The notes under the pieces are model-generated. The model saw only the letters and a program-made list of their open reading frames with translations. It was not told where the DNA came from and searched no databases. 64,000 nucleotides of DNA. Source: AR5 sp035762565. GTDB taxonomy: Bacteria > Methylomirabilota > Methylomirabilia > Rokubacteriales > CSP1-6. This document shows positions 52,450 through 62,100 of this stretch, piece by piece. The first letter of the stretch is position 1, and the number at the start of each line of letters is the position of its first letter. The position numbers were made by a program, and so were the translations under genes. Location of the stretch: assembly GCA_035762565.1 (NCBI GenBank), contig DASTOJ010000128.1:11947-75946 (forward strand), given 5' to 3'.

Positions 52450-53697
52450 TCACGGGCCCCGGGCTTCGCGGGCGAGCAGGGCGAGGCATGTGGCGACCAC
52501 GGCGGCGGCGCTGAGGACGAGCGACCAGTGGACGTTGATGAGGGCGCCGAGCACGCCCACCGTGACGCCGCTGCCGGCGCGGAGCCCCAGGTTGGCGGTG
52601 TTGAAGAGACCCACCACGCGGCCGCGCACGTGCGGCGGCGCCAGCATCTGCACCAGCGTCTGGGCGATCGACGAGAAGGCGATGTTGAAGACGCCGGCCA
52701 GCACGAGCAGCGTGACGGCGACCGGGTAGCTGCGCGCGACCGCGAACAGCCCGATCGTCACCCCCCAGGCGGCGGCGGCGAGGATGGCCGCGCGCGCGCC
52801 GGGCTGCACGACGTTCGCGCTCTCCAGCAGCACCGCGCCCAGAATGGCACCGCCCGCGTTGGCCGCCAGCAGCACGCTGTACCAGACTCCCGCCTCGTCG
52901 GAGCCGAGGTCGTGCGCGTACTCGGGCATCTGGGCCTGAAAGGCGCTGCCCACGAAGAACGAGGTGGCGCCGCCGAGGAGCATCATCGTCATCAGGCGCC
53001 GATCGGCGCGCATCTGCGCCAGCAGCACCCAGGCATCCCGCAGGTGCGGCTCCGGTCGCGACCGGCCGCCCGGACGCTCGGTGTGTCCGGTGTAGGGGAC
53101 CCGAGCGAGGAAGATCGTGAACGGCAGGTAGATGAGGACGTTGGCGAGGAGGCCTCCCGCCGGACCGAGCAGCAGCATGAGCCCGCCGCCCACCGCGGGG
53201 CCGAGCAGGATGGCCAGGTGGCGGCTGCTCGCGTTGAGGCGGATGGCGCTGGGCAGCTGGGCGGGGCTGACCATGTCGTGGATGATGAGCTGCACAGCCG
53301 GCGAGATGATGACGCCGGCGGCGCCGTGGATGAGCAGGAGCACGACCGCGTGCCACACCGCGAGGGTGTCGGTGAGAAAGAGAACGCCCCACAGCCCCGA
53401 GGCCAGCATGAACAGCCCCTGGGCGACCTGGATCAGCTTGCGGCAGTCGTGGCGGTCCGCCACTGCCCCCGAGTGAAAGGAGAAGAGCAGGAACGGCACC
53501 CAGTGGCTGATGACGGCGAAGCCCGCCAGCGTCGGAGAGTGGAACTTCTGGAACATGACCCAATAGCTGATGACGTGCTCGATGTTCTCGGCGGTCATCG
53601 ACAGGAGGGCGAGGAGGAAGTAGCGCCGGTAGTCGCGCGCGTGGAGGGCCGCGAAGCGGGGCGTGAGGGTCGAGACGGACCGTGGGGGAGCGGTCAC
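52450..53697 (-). CDS. MFS transporter (enterobactin-exporter/EntS-like branch)
   Basis: The protein (415 residues from GTG 53697) has 10-12 hydrophobic segments and MFS loop motifs (SGAVADRHDCRKLIQVAQ after helix 2; RGRVVGLFNTANLGLR). The overall pattern (RFAALHARDYRRYFLLALLSM at the start, PSAIRLNASSRHLAILLGPAVGG) belongs to the MFS_3/EntS-like family of exporters. GTG 53697 was chosen because a TACGAT box lies 7 nt upstream; frames further out (53757) add a non-conserved tail. A decayed relative of this gene lies at 54.5-54.7 kb. Confidence 0.85.
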   Translation of the reverse strand: MTAPPRSVSTLTPRFAALHARDYRRYFLLALLSMTAENIEHVISYWVMFQKFHSPTLAGFAVISHWVPFLLFSFHSGAVADRHDCRKLIQVAQGLFMLASGLWGVLFLTDTLAVWHAVVLLLIHGAAGVIISPAVQLIIHDMVSPAQLPSAIRLNASSRHLAILLGPAVGGGLMLLLGPAGGLLANVLIYLPFTIFLARVPYTGHTERPGGRSRPEPHLRDAWVLLAQMRADRRLMTMMLLGGATSFFVGSAFQAQMPEYAHDLGSDEAGVWYSVLLAANAGGAILGAVLLESANVVQPGARAAILAAAAWGVTIGLFAVARSYPVAVTLLVLAGVFNIAFSSIAQTLVQMLAPPHVRGRVVGLFNTANLGLRAGSGVTVGVLGALINVHWSLVLSAAAVVATCLALLAREARGP

Positions 53698-53704
53698 CGC
53701 CGTG

Positions 53705-53710
53705 ATCGTA
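53705..53710 (-). promoter_or_regulatory. -10 box of a leaderless MFS transcript
   Basis: The minus strand reads TACGAT, then 7 nt, then the GTG at 53697, with no Shine-Dalgarno. Confidence 0.42.
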
Positions 53711-53779
53711 GCATCGTTGCCCGAGTCCCGCGGGAGGCGAACTGGAAGCCGCATCACTGGCCGCGCTAGCGTGCCCTGG

Positions 53780-54207
53780 ATGGAGACAGCGTTGTTCGAG
53801 CGACTCCGCGCGGCGGCCGCGGCCGTGTTTCCCGGGTCGCCCGTTCTGGCCGCCTACGCCTATGGCAGCAGAGTGTCGGGCCGGCCACGGCCGGGGAGCG
53901 ATGTTGACGTCGGCTATTACCTGGGGGATACCGAGGCGGTCAGCTTCTGTCCCTGGGCGAGGAGTCGCGCCTGGCTTCCGCGCTCGTCGACGCCGTGGGG
54001 ATCGCCGTCGACCTGAGGAATCTGGCCGAGGCCCCGCTGGAGCTCAGGGGGCGGGTCCTTGAGGCGGGCACCCGGATCTATTCGGGCGACGATCCCCAGC
54101 GCGTGGCTCTCGAACGCTACGTTCTCGCGCATTATCACGACCACAAGGAGACCTTCGCGATCATGCACAAGACCCGGCTACGCCAGCTTGCCAGGCTAGG
54201 GCTGTGA
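53780..54207 (+). pseudogene. MNT-type nucleotidyltransferase (MntA-like antitoxin), frameshifted
   Basis: From ATG 53780 the frame gives AAYAYGSRVSGRPRPGSDVDVGYYL, the GSx10DxD core with Asp41 and Asp43. Near 53945 the frame breaks; the continuing frame reads SLGEESRLASALVDAVGIAVDL, then LRGRVLEAGTRIYSGDD and YHDHKETFAIMHKTRLRQLA to 54207. A one- or two-base indel would restore a full MntA of about 140 residues. MntA AMPylates and silences the adjacent HepT toxin. It is either a real knock-out or a base-calling error. Confidence 0.72.
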
Positions 54208-54209
54208 GG

Positions 54210-54482
54210 ATGGTGGACAAGGCGAAGCTTGACCAGACGCTCATCATCGCCTCCGAAAACTACCGGTTCCCGAAGGACAACGCCGACAGCTTCGGCGTCC
54301 TGGTCGAGGAAGGGGTGCTCGAGCCCGGGGCGCAGGACGCGTTGCGGGCGATGGCGCGCTTCCGGAACCGGCTGGTGCATCTCTACTGGGACGTGGATGA
54401 CGAGCGCGTCCACGCCTACCTCCAGGAGACGCTGAACGACATCGCGCGCTTCGGGGAGGCCATTGTCCGCCGCGAGTGGTGA
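54210..54482 (+). CDS. HEPN-domain HepT-like toxin, internally shortened
   Basis: The 90-residue protein starts MVDKAKLDQ like HepT (DUF86) but then jumps to IIASENYRFPKDNADSFGVLVEEGVL; about 50 residues of the first helical hairpin are missing. The catalytic HEPN motif RX4HXY is intact (Arg52, His57, Tyr59 in FRNRLVHLYWDVDD). Full-length HepT is about 140 residues. The start is ATG 54210 or GTG 54204 overlapping the MntA-like stop. RNase activity is doubtful because the fold is incomplete. Confidence 0.72.
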   Translation: MVDKAKLDQTLIIASENYRFPKDNADSFGVLVEEGVLEPGAQDALRAMARFRNRLVHLYWDVDDERVHAYLQETLNDIARFGEAIVRREW

Positions 54483-54499
54483 GGCGGATGGGGCGCAAC

Positions 54500-54700
54500 G
54501 GCGTGGAGGTGTATGGCGTTCGCCGGCGGCGTGGGGCTGACGATGTCGTGCAGGATGAGCTGCGTCGCCAGGCGCCGATCACGCCGGCGGCCGCTGTGGA
54601 GCCCCAACCGATCGGGCGAGGCGAAGAGCGCCTGCGAGATCTGGAGCAGGCGCCGGCAGTCGTAACCATCGGCCAGCTCCCCACGGCCGTGGGCGGGGGA
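54500..54700 (-). pseudogene. Remnant of an MFS transporter gene
   Basis: On the minus strand GELADGYDCRRLLQISQALFASP corresponds to GAVADRHDCRKLIQVAQGLFMLAS of the MFS gene at 52450. ATQLILHDIVSP with PANAIHL corresponds to its AVQLIIHDMVSPAQLPSAIRL. The material between is shortened and shifts frame (an AAAGVIGA piece in another frame matches GAAGVIIS). Only this segment of the gene remains. Confidence 0.6.
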
Positions 54701-54704
54701 GCGG

Positions 54705-57041
54705 TCACCGCGCGAGCGTATCATCGCCGCCGCCGGGCGGCGGCGTGTCGCGTAACTTGACAGGCTGTTCGCAGACGCCGTTCCAGGCGTCGGGAGGCGC
54801 TGTCTCGAAGACGGCGCACCGCTGGGCCAGGGTGCGGGAGGACCCGGCCGTCGGGCGCAGGGCGAGCGCCTCCCGTAACAGTGCCAGCGCCCTCGGCCCA
54901 CATGCCCTTCCGGTAGGCCTCCAGGGCCTCTGCATACGTCCACAGGGCCCGCTCGTGCTGGTGGGCCACCGGCGTGCCGGCCTTGCCGATCAGCTCGTAG
55001 ATGCGCACGGCCTGCGTGCGCCCCTTCACCCGCACCATGTCGAGCTCGCGGAGCATGAACGCCTGCTCGACGAGCCGCGCGGTGTTCTCGCCGATGATGA
55101 TGTCGGTGGCGTAGACCTTGTTCAGCCCTTCCAGCCGAGAGCCCAGGTTCACCTGGTCGCCGACGACGCCGTAGGCAAAGCGGTACTTCGAGCCGAGGTT
55201 GCCGACGACCATCGGCCCGGAATTGATCCCGGTGCGCGCCCTGATGTGCGGCCGCCCGATCGTGGCCCACTCTGCGGCCAGGGCGAGCGTCTGCTCGCGC
55301 ATCGCCAGCGCGGCCTCGCACGCCCGCAGCGCGTGCTGGGGCTCCTCGATGGGCGCGCCGAAGAAGGCCAGCAGCTCGTCCCCCACGTACTCCTTCAGCG
55401 TGCCGCGATGGAGGAAGACCTGCTCGGTCACCCGGTTGTAGTACTCGGCCAGCATCACGGTCATCTCGTGCGCGGAATGGCGTTCCGAGTACGTGGTGAA
55501 TCCCTCGAGGTCGCTGAAGAGGACGGTCAGGACCTTTTCCTCTCCGCCGAGCCGCAGGCGGGCCGGATCCTTGATCATCTCCTCGACCACATGCTCGGCG
55601 ACGTACTGCTTGAACGTGCTCTTGATCCTCTGGCGCGCCCGCTGCTCCGTCACGTAGTAGTAGAGGGTGAGCGCGATGTACACGGTCACCAGCGCCATCA
55701 GCGGGTAGACCATGTTGAGCCATATCCGCGCGCCCACGAACAGCCAGCGCGCGAGGAAGATGTAGAACGCGAACAGCCCGGCTGTGAACAGCACGCCCCT
55801 GAGGGGACCCAGCCGGGTCAGGGCCACCCCCGTCAGCGTGCTCATCCCCACGATCGCGACCACGTCGAAGGCCCGCGACCACTCGGGTTTCGCCATGAAG
55901 CGCTGGGTCAGGATGTTGTCGATGACGGTCGCGTGAACCTCCGTCCCCGGGTACCGCGGATCGAACGGCGTATTCCTCAGGTCGTAGGTGGCGACGGCCG
56001 TCGCCCCCACGAGCACGATCCGATCCTTGAAGGCGCCCAGCGCCACCTTCCCCGCGAGGACGTCGGCCACCGAGTAGTACGGGAACGTCTTCGGGCGGCC
56101 CAGGTAATTGATGAGCAGCTTGCCGGCCTCGTCGGTCGGCACGAATCGCTCGCCGACCTCGATGCCCTCGACGCCGTGCTGTCTGATCTCGACGGTCAGC
56201 TGAGGCCGGCCGAGATAGTGCCAGGCACACAGCAGGCCCAGCGGCGGGAACAGGTCCCGCCGCCCTGGATGACGAGCGGCATCCAGCGCAGCACGCCATC
56301 CCGATCGCTTTGCAGGGTGAAGTAGCCCGAGGACGCCGCCACGTCGCTGAACATCTGAAGATTGGTCTGCGGCGCCTGGGCCTTGATGAAGGGCGGCTCG
56401 TGAGCGCGCTGTCCCGTGCGGCGGACGCGAGGATAGCTCGACCCGGCAATGCTCTGCAGTCGGCGCTCGGTCTCGCCAGGATCGAGCTGGTAGTCGAGCG
56501 TGGACTGGTCGTGGAAGAAGTAGCCGAGCACGACGGCGGCCTTCGACCGCTTGATGGCCTCGGCGAGGGCGACATCGTTGTCGGCATTTCGACGGCGCTC
56601 CGTCATGAAGTGCCGCAGTCGCGGATCGCTGATGGCGAGCGTGTCCAGCGTGCCCGTGAACTCGTCGATGAGGGCAAGCTGGGAGTTCTCGTCCGGCTCG
56701 GAAAAGATGACGTCGAGGCCGATCACCTTGGCGCCGTCGCGCGAGAGAAGATCGATGAGCGCGGCGAACTTCGACCGGGGCCACGGCCACCGCCCTTCGG
56801 CCTCGAGGCTCTTTTCGTCGATGACCACCATCGCCACCGCCGGCGAGGGCTTCTCGGCTCCTCGCGAGACGAAGCGCAGGTCGTAGGTCTTCAGCTCGAT
56901 GAGCTCGAGGATGTGGACGTTGAGGCTGTACAGGGCAAGGACGGCTACGAGGCTGCCGACCATGAGCGACGCCGGCTTGAGCCAGAAAGAGCGCCTGAAT
57001 ATGCGCTTGATGGAGAAGGCCGGTTTACGGAGCCGCCTCAT
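54705..57041 (-). pseudogene. CHASE2-domain adenylate cyclase, second copy with two frameshifts
   Basis: From ATG 57041 the sequence is a close relative of the cyclase at 41637: membrane helix, CHASE2 (ELIELKTYDLRFVSRG, VVIDEKSLEAEGRWPWPRSKFAALID). Near 56255 a one-base loss in a G-run (GGCGGCGGGACC) breaks the frame at IQGG; the rest of CHASE2, the membrane helices and the cyclase domain (FSDLEGFT, KEYVGDELLAFFGAP, GDQVNLGSRLE) continue in the next frame. A second shift near 54890 moves the C-terminal ALALLREALALRPTAGSSRTL tail to another frame, ending at 54705. All catalytic residues are otherwise conserved, so a recent inactivation or base-calling errors are both possible. Confidence 0.8.
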
Positions 57042-57099
57042 CGACGACACACATCACGCGACGGGAGACGTCGCGAGAGACTGTTCTGGTTGTCTGTTG

Positions 57100-57119
57100 A
57101 GCCGCGGTCCAACGCGGCT
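57100..57119. terminator. 7-bp perfect hairpin between the two CHASE2 copies
   Basis: AGCCGCG and CGCGGCT pair around a 6-nt loop, between the end of the truncated copy and the start of the second copy. There is no T-tract. Confidence 0.4.
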
Positions 57120-57166
57120 ACTCTAGCATAGCTGTGGACGGGGGTCACATGGCTCGGCCCCTCAGC

Positions 57167-58171
57167 TCAGGTTCGTTCGTGGCCCGGACTTCGCAGACTT
57201 CCGATGGCGAGAAGGAGAGAAGGGGCCGGCGACTTCCGGACATCGACCGGAGCCGCCGACCCGTGAGGCGTACGGTGTCGGCTACGGCAGCAGCGGCCCC
57301 TGGCAGTCGTATGGGCGGCGCTCGGGCCGATTCGCCGTCCTCTTCCACTGCAGGTTTCGCGACTCGGAAGCGTGCACGAGTGTTTGGCCGACTCGATCGT
57401 CCCGGCGTCGTCGGAGTACGTGACGTCCGACAGGAACGAAATCGGGACGAAGTCGATCGGGACCTGACCGCTGGAGCAGAACTGGTCGAACGTGTGCAGG
57501 TCGGGCACCTGCGCCGTGCAGACGACCTTCCCGATGCCGCCATTCTGGCTCGAGACGACGTTGGTGACGGCCTGGGAACAGGTCAGCGTCTGCCCGGCGG
57601 GAACAGGGACGATCTTCTGATAGTCGAGGGTGGACTCGTCGTGAAAGAAATAGCCGAGCACGACGGCGGCCCGGGATCGCTTAATGGCCACGGCAAGGGT
57701 GGCGTCATTGTCGGCGGCCCGCCGCCGCTCGGTCACGAAGCGACGCAGTCGCGGGTCGCCGATGGCGAGCTCGTCCGACCTTCCCGTAAACTCGTCGATC
57801 ACGGCCAGCTGCGAGTTCTCGTCGGGCTCTGAGAAGATGATGTCGAACCCGATCACCTTCGCGCCATCGCGCGAGATGGCATCGATCTGTGCGGCGATCT
57901 TGGAGCGCGGCCACGGCCACCGGCCCTCGACCTCGAGGCTCTTCTCGTCGATCACGACCATCGCCACCGCTGGCGACGGGTTTTCGGGCCCGCGGGAGAG
58001 GAAGCGCAGGTCGTAGGTCTTGAGCTCGATGAGCTCGATGATATGGACGTTGAGGGTGTACACGGTGACGACGGCGATGAGGCTGTAGACCATCAGGGCC
58101 GCCGGATTGATCCAGACCGAGCGCCGGAAGTGACGGCCGATCGAGACGCGGGGCAGGAGGGGGCGTTTCAT
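57167..58171 (-). pseudogene. CHASE2-cyclase third copy, truncated and fused to a foreign Cys-containing tail
   Basis: From ATG 58171 residues 1-185 match the other two cyclases (ELIELKTYDLRFLSRGP, VVIDEKSLEVEGRWPWPRSKIAAQID, VVLGYFFHDESTLDYQ). Right after that point the sequence switches to VPVPAGQTLTCSQAVTNVVSSQ, then VVCTAQVPDLHTFDQFCSSG and FVPISFLSDVTYSDDAGT, which is not CHASE2 or cyclase. The tail resembles a secreted, Cys-bearing protein and may come from a relative of the neighbouring gene at 58363. The frame runs on to 57167 through arginine-rich sequence. A deletion that joined two genes explains this best. Confidence 0.72.
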
Positions 58172-58289
58172 CGACAGGACACGTCAGGCGGCGGGTAACG
58201 CCGGGAGCGAAGCATCCCGTGCTCGGCGTGATGGTCCAACGCGACCACTACCTCAGCACGCGCCGCCAGGAAAGCTTCGCGTCCCCATG

Positions 58290-58317
58290 CCGTCGACGCT
58301 CCAAGGGACGTCGACGG
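58290..58317. repeat. 9-bp inverted repeat
   Basis: CCGTCGACG and CGTCGACGG pair across a 10-nt spacer in the gap between the Cys-rich gene and the truncated cyclase. It may be part of a tandem terminator with the hairpin that follows. Confidence 0.45.
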
Positions 58318-58320
58318 CGT

Positions 58321-58356
58321 ACCGACCCCCCCCGCGTCGACACAGGGGAGGTCGGT
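58321..58356 (-). terminator. Hairpin downstream of the Cys-rich protein gene
   Basis: ACCGACC (58321-58327) pairs with GGTCGGT (58350-58356), and adjoining C and G runs can lengthen the stem. On the minus strand it begins 7 nt after the stop of the gene at 58363. Confidence 0.5.
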
Positions 58357-58362
58357 CGGACG

Positions 58363-59142
58363 CTAAGGCGTGGGATCCGTGATGACTTGCGGTATGACCG
58401 GACACTCGGCGAATTTGTTATCGGCGTTGTGACACAGCGTGTTGCAGTTGTAGTCGAACGGCTGATTGACGCTGGCGTTGCTCGGGGCATTGCACTGCTG
58501 GCTCAGCGCATCGGCCAGCACGCAGGGGGGACTAGCGGGGTTGGTGAGGTCGCACCCTCCTGCCAATGCCCCGTCCTCGTCGCGAAACAGCCGGCCGAAC
58601 ACCTCCATCGCGTCGACGAAGACCCGGATTTGCCAGTTGGAGTTGGGGCACGACGCCCCGGCGAGGGCGCCCGCCGTGATCAGAGCGTCGAGGAGATCCT
58701 GATCCGTAAAGGTGATCTCACTGAGCGCCCTTCCGTTCTTCGTGATCGAAGCAGGCTCGATGAGGTCGGTGTGCTCGACCTCGACCGGCTCGTTGATGAA
58801 CGCCTGGCCCTGGGCGGGCTCGGCATTGCCCGGTTTGTTGACGCAGAAGATTGTGGCGTGCTCGATGAACAGGTTGACGGCGTAGGCTGCATTGGAGGTG
58901 TCGTTCGGGGTGGTGTTCCCCAGCCCGGACAGAATCGACGCCACGTCGATGCTGCAGACCTTCTTGCAGCTAGGCAGGCTACAGGTAGAGGGGCAGGTGA
59001 TGCGCTGATTCAGTGCATTGAAGCAGATGCACTGCGTGGTGCTCGTCCCCGAGATGGTACCTGGATAGGCCTCGACGGGCGAGCTCATGGTCAGCGCCAT
59101 CGCGAGTATGCTCAGCCCCAGTGCAATAACCTTTATATACAT
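58363..59142 (-). CDS. Cys-rich exported protein of unknown function
   Basis: The 259-residue protein starts at ATG 59142 after AAAGGAGAGCACCG. A signal peptide (MYIKVIALGLSILAMALTMSSPVEA) is followed by a mature domain with about 14 cysteines, clustered at both ends (CICFNALNQRITCPSTC, SLPSCKKVCS; YNCNTLCHNADNKFAECP). This suggests disulfides or a metal/heme site, although no CxxCH is present. No family is recognised. It lies 35 bp downstream of the FecR/TPR/barrel gene in the same direction, so probably in one operon with it and acting with it in the periplasm. Confidence 0.6.
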   Translation of the reverse strand: MYIKVIALGLSILAMALTMSSPVEAYPGTISGTSTTQCICFNALNQRITCPSTCSLPSCKKVCSIDVASILSGLGNTTPNDTSNAAYAVNLFIEHATIFCVNKPGNAEPAQGQAFINEPVEVEHTDLIEPASITKNGRALSEITFTDQDLLDALITAGALAGASCPNSNWQIRVFVDAMEVFGRLFRDEDGALAGGCDLTNPASPPCVLADALSQQCNAPSNASVNQPFDYNCNTLCHNADNKFAECPVIPQVITDPTP

Positions 59143-59177
59143 CGGTGCTCTCCTTTGTCCCGCCCCAGTGCGGTCGA

Positions 59178-62100
59178 TCACGGCAACGCGATGGTGACTC
59201 GGCCGAAGACCATCCGATCGGGTTGGATGAACGGGTTCGCGCGGTCCGTGTTGAAGAACCTGAAGTCCTTGTCGAGCAGGTTCGTGACCCCGACCGTCAC
59301 GAACCCGTACCGCCACGGCAGGCGGTAGTTGATGGCTGCATCCACCGTCCAGAAATCGTCCTGCCCGGTTTCCTCGACTCCGTTGCTGGCCCGGAAGAAC
59401 TTACCTTCCTGGTTCCAGTACGTCGCGGTCACCGAGCTGCTGAATCCCGACTCGTGGAAGAAGCCGATGCCCACCGGCACCCGGTGGGTGACGACCCACG
59501 GCGCTTCCTCTCCGTTCGTCGCGTTGCCCCGGGTGAGCTTCTCGTACTGATACTCCGTACGGAGCGCCACCCACCGATGCGGCGTCCAGAAGAGGTAGGC
59601 GCGCCAGAGGGTCTCGCCGCCGCTGCGCTCGCTCGTTTGGCCCGTCGTAATGTCGATGGTCGGGATCGTGAGGTCACGGCGCGAGTATGACGTGCCCGCG
59701 AACAGATCGGCCGTCAGCTTCTGGTCGAGCGCGAGCCCGTAGCGCCAGGACTCCGTGACGTTGGGATCGTCGTAGAACTGGTTGAAGCCCGCGACCTGGG
59801 TCGGCTCCAAGGTCTGGTTGGTGACGAGCGTCCGCTTGAGGACCCGGGCGATGGCGCCCCGGATCGTGGTGCCCGGAAGCGGGTTCCAGGTGACGCCGGC
59901 CTTGGGGTTGACCTGCGTCTTGCCCCCGTCAGGAACGACATCGCTACTGCCGTCCATGTGGTCGAGGCTGGCCCCGAGCGTGAAGGTCACCGTCGGGATG
60001 GCGTTGATGTTGGCGTAGGCGTAGACGTTGCCGTGCTTGATCTCGGTGTCGGCCGTCGGATCCTCGAAGGTGAGACCAAACGACGGGATGAAGATCTTGG
60101 GGCGAATCACCCCCGTCGTGTGGGCATACCCGGCGCCGCTCGTCAGCGTGAAGTATCTCGACCGGAACAGGTGCTGGAGCTCATAGCTCATGCCCTCGGT
60201 GGGCACCTTGGTGTCCGTATCGACCGTGAAGCCGCCCCCGAAGTCCGCCCGCGGCTCGAACCGCTGCAGCTCGCGGCGGTTCTGGTAGACGACCGAGGCC
60301 AGGAGGATGGAATTGGGGGTGAAGACGTGACGCGCACCGCCCCGGACGGTAAAGGTGTCGACCTTGTCGGTGAACCCTTGGAAGACCTCGTCCCGGAAGA
60401 ATCGCTGCTGGATGTCGCCGAGCTCGCTCTCGCGGCTCCGGACCTCGACCTGCACCATCGTCCGGGGCGTCAGGTCGACCTGCACGAAGCCGTTTCCGAT
60501 TGTTTCCTTTTGATCGGCGTTGCGCCGCCAGCCATCGGTCGTGAAGTGGAAGCCACCCAGACTGAACGCGACGTTCTGGTAGATGCCGGCCAGGACTCCC
60601 TCGCCGGCGAATGTGTCGTTTTCACCGGCGAGCCCGGTCGCCTGGAACGTGACGCCATTGCGGTTGAAGATCGGATTGAACTCGTTGAAGGACAGCGCGC
60701 TCGGTCCCAGCGAGCTGACCAGGAACAGGTTGCTCTCCCCCAGCCGGGGCTGCAGCGGTGTCATGTTGAGGGGCTGTAGGAGCTGGGACTGGAGCAGCTC
60801 ACTCACGCGGGCGATCTCGTGGCGCTGCAGGACAGCGTAGGAATCGGACAACAACCGATGCGCCGAGAAGTTGGTGGGGTCGATGTTGACCGACTTCCAT
60901 CCCTCAACCAGGGCGAGCTGCTGGAACCCGAGATCGCTGTAGATGCGACCGAGGCTGGCACTGCGGGCGGCCTCGTCGGAGTCGAGGAGCATCCGGGAGC
61001 GGTACACCGCCCGGTTGTCGTTCAGGTCGATGGCGCGCTGCATGTCGTGCAGCGCCTCGATGGGTCGGTTCGTCGTCTGCTTGGCGATGGCCCCGTAGAA
61101 ATAGGGGGTGGGGTCGTTCGGATCGAGCTGCTTGGCCATCTCGTACTCGCGCTCGTCCAACCCGGTGCGCTTCTCCTCGTAATATGTCTTCCCGAGATAA
61201 CTACGGACGATGGCGTTGCTCGGATCCAGGCTGGCCGCCACCTCGAGCTCACGGCCGCCGGCGTGCAGCTTGCCCTCGCGGATCTTCGCCAGGCCAAGCC
61301 CCATCCTCGGCAGGGGATCGCCCTGATCGAGCGCGATCGCCTTCTCGAAGGCCTCCTTGGCCTGCGTCGTCTTGACGCGCATCAGGTGGGCGTAGCCCAG
61401 CACGGTCTGCGTCCGCGAGAGGTTCGGCTCCAGGGTCGCCGCCCGCTCCGCCGCCTTCAGCGCCCGGCCGAGCTCACCAAACGACGCCCACAGCTCGGAC
61501 AGCCGTGCCCACGCCAGCGCGTTGTTGGGGTCCAGGGCGACGGCGTTCTCGACGCTGGCTCGAGCGCCTTCGAGGTCGAACCGTGCCTGCTGCGCGTAGG
61601 AAAGGGCGAGCTGGGCCGTGGCGGACTTCGGCGCACTCTGCGTGGCCCTCTGGGCGGTGGCGAGCGCCCTGTCGCGGTCGCCCTGGGCAACCGCGATGAT
61701 GGTCTGGAGCGCCAGCGCGTTGGGGTCGTTCGGGGCCAGCTTCAGCGCGCGCTCGATATCGGCTGCGGCCTCGTCCGCACGCCCTACGCTCAGTAGCAGG
61801 TGCGCGCGGTAGGCGAAGAAGCGCGGGTCCGAAACGGTCTGGGGAACCCCCGCGAGGGCGTCGAAGGCGCCCTTGATGTCCCCCTTCAAGTACGCCTCGT
61901 GGGATTGGCGGACGCCCTGCCAGTCCGGTCCGGACGGAAGCTCATCGGCCCGGAAGTAGAGGACCGGTGGGTAGTGCAGGGTCCACTGGACCGCGTCGCG
62001 GGGACGGGCCACGACGCGCAGCACGGGCGCCTTGCCGGTCTCGGCCACGGCAGACTGACCGCTGCTCAGCGTGAGGCTGCCGGCCTGGCTCTGGGCCAGG

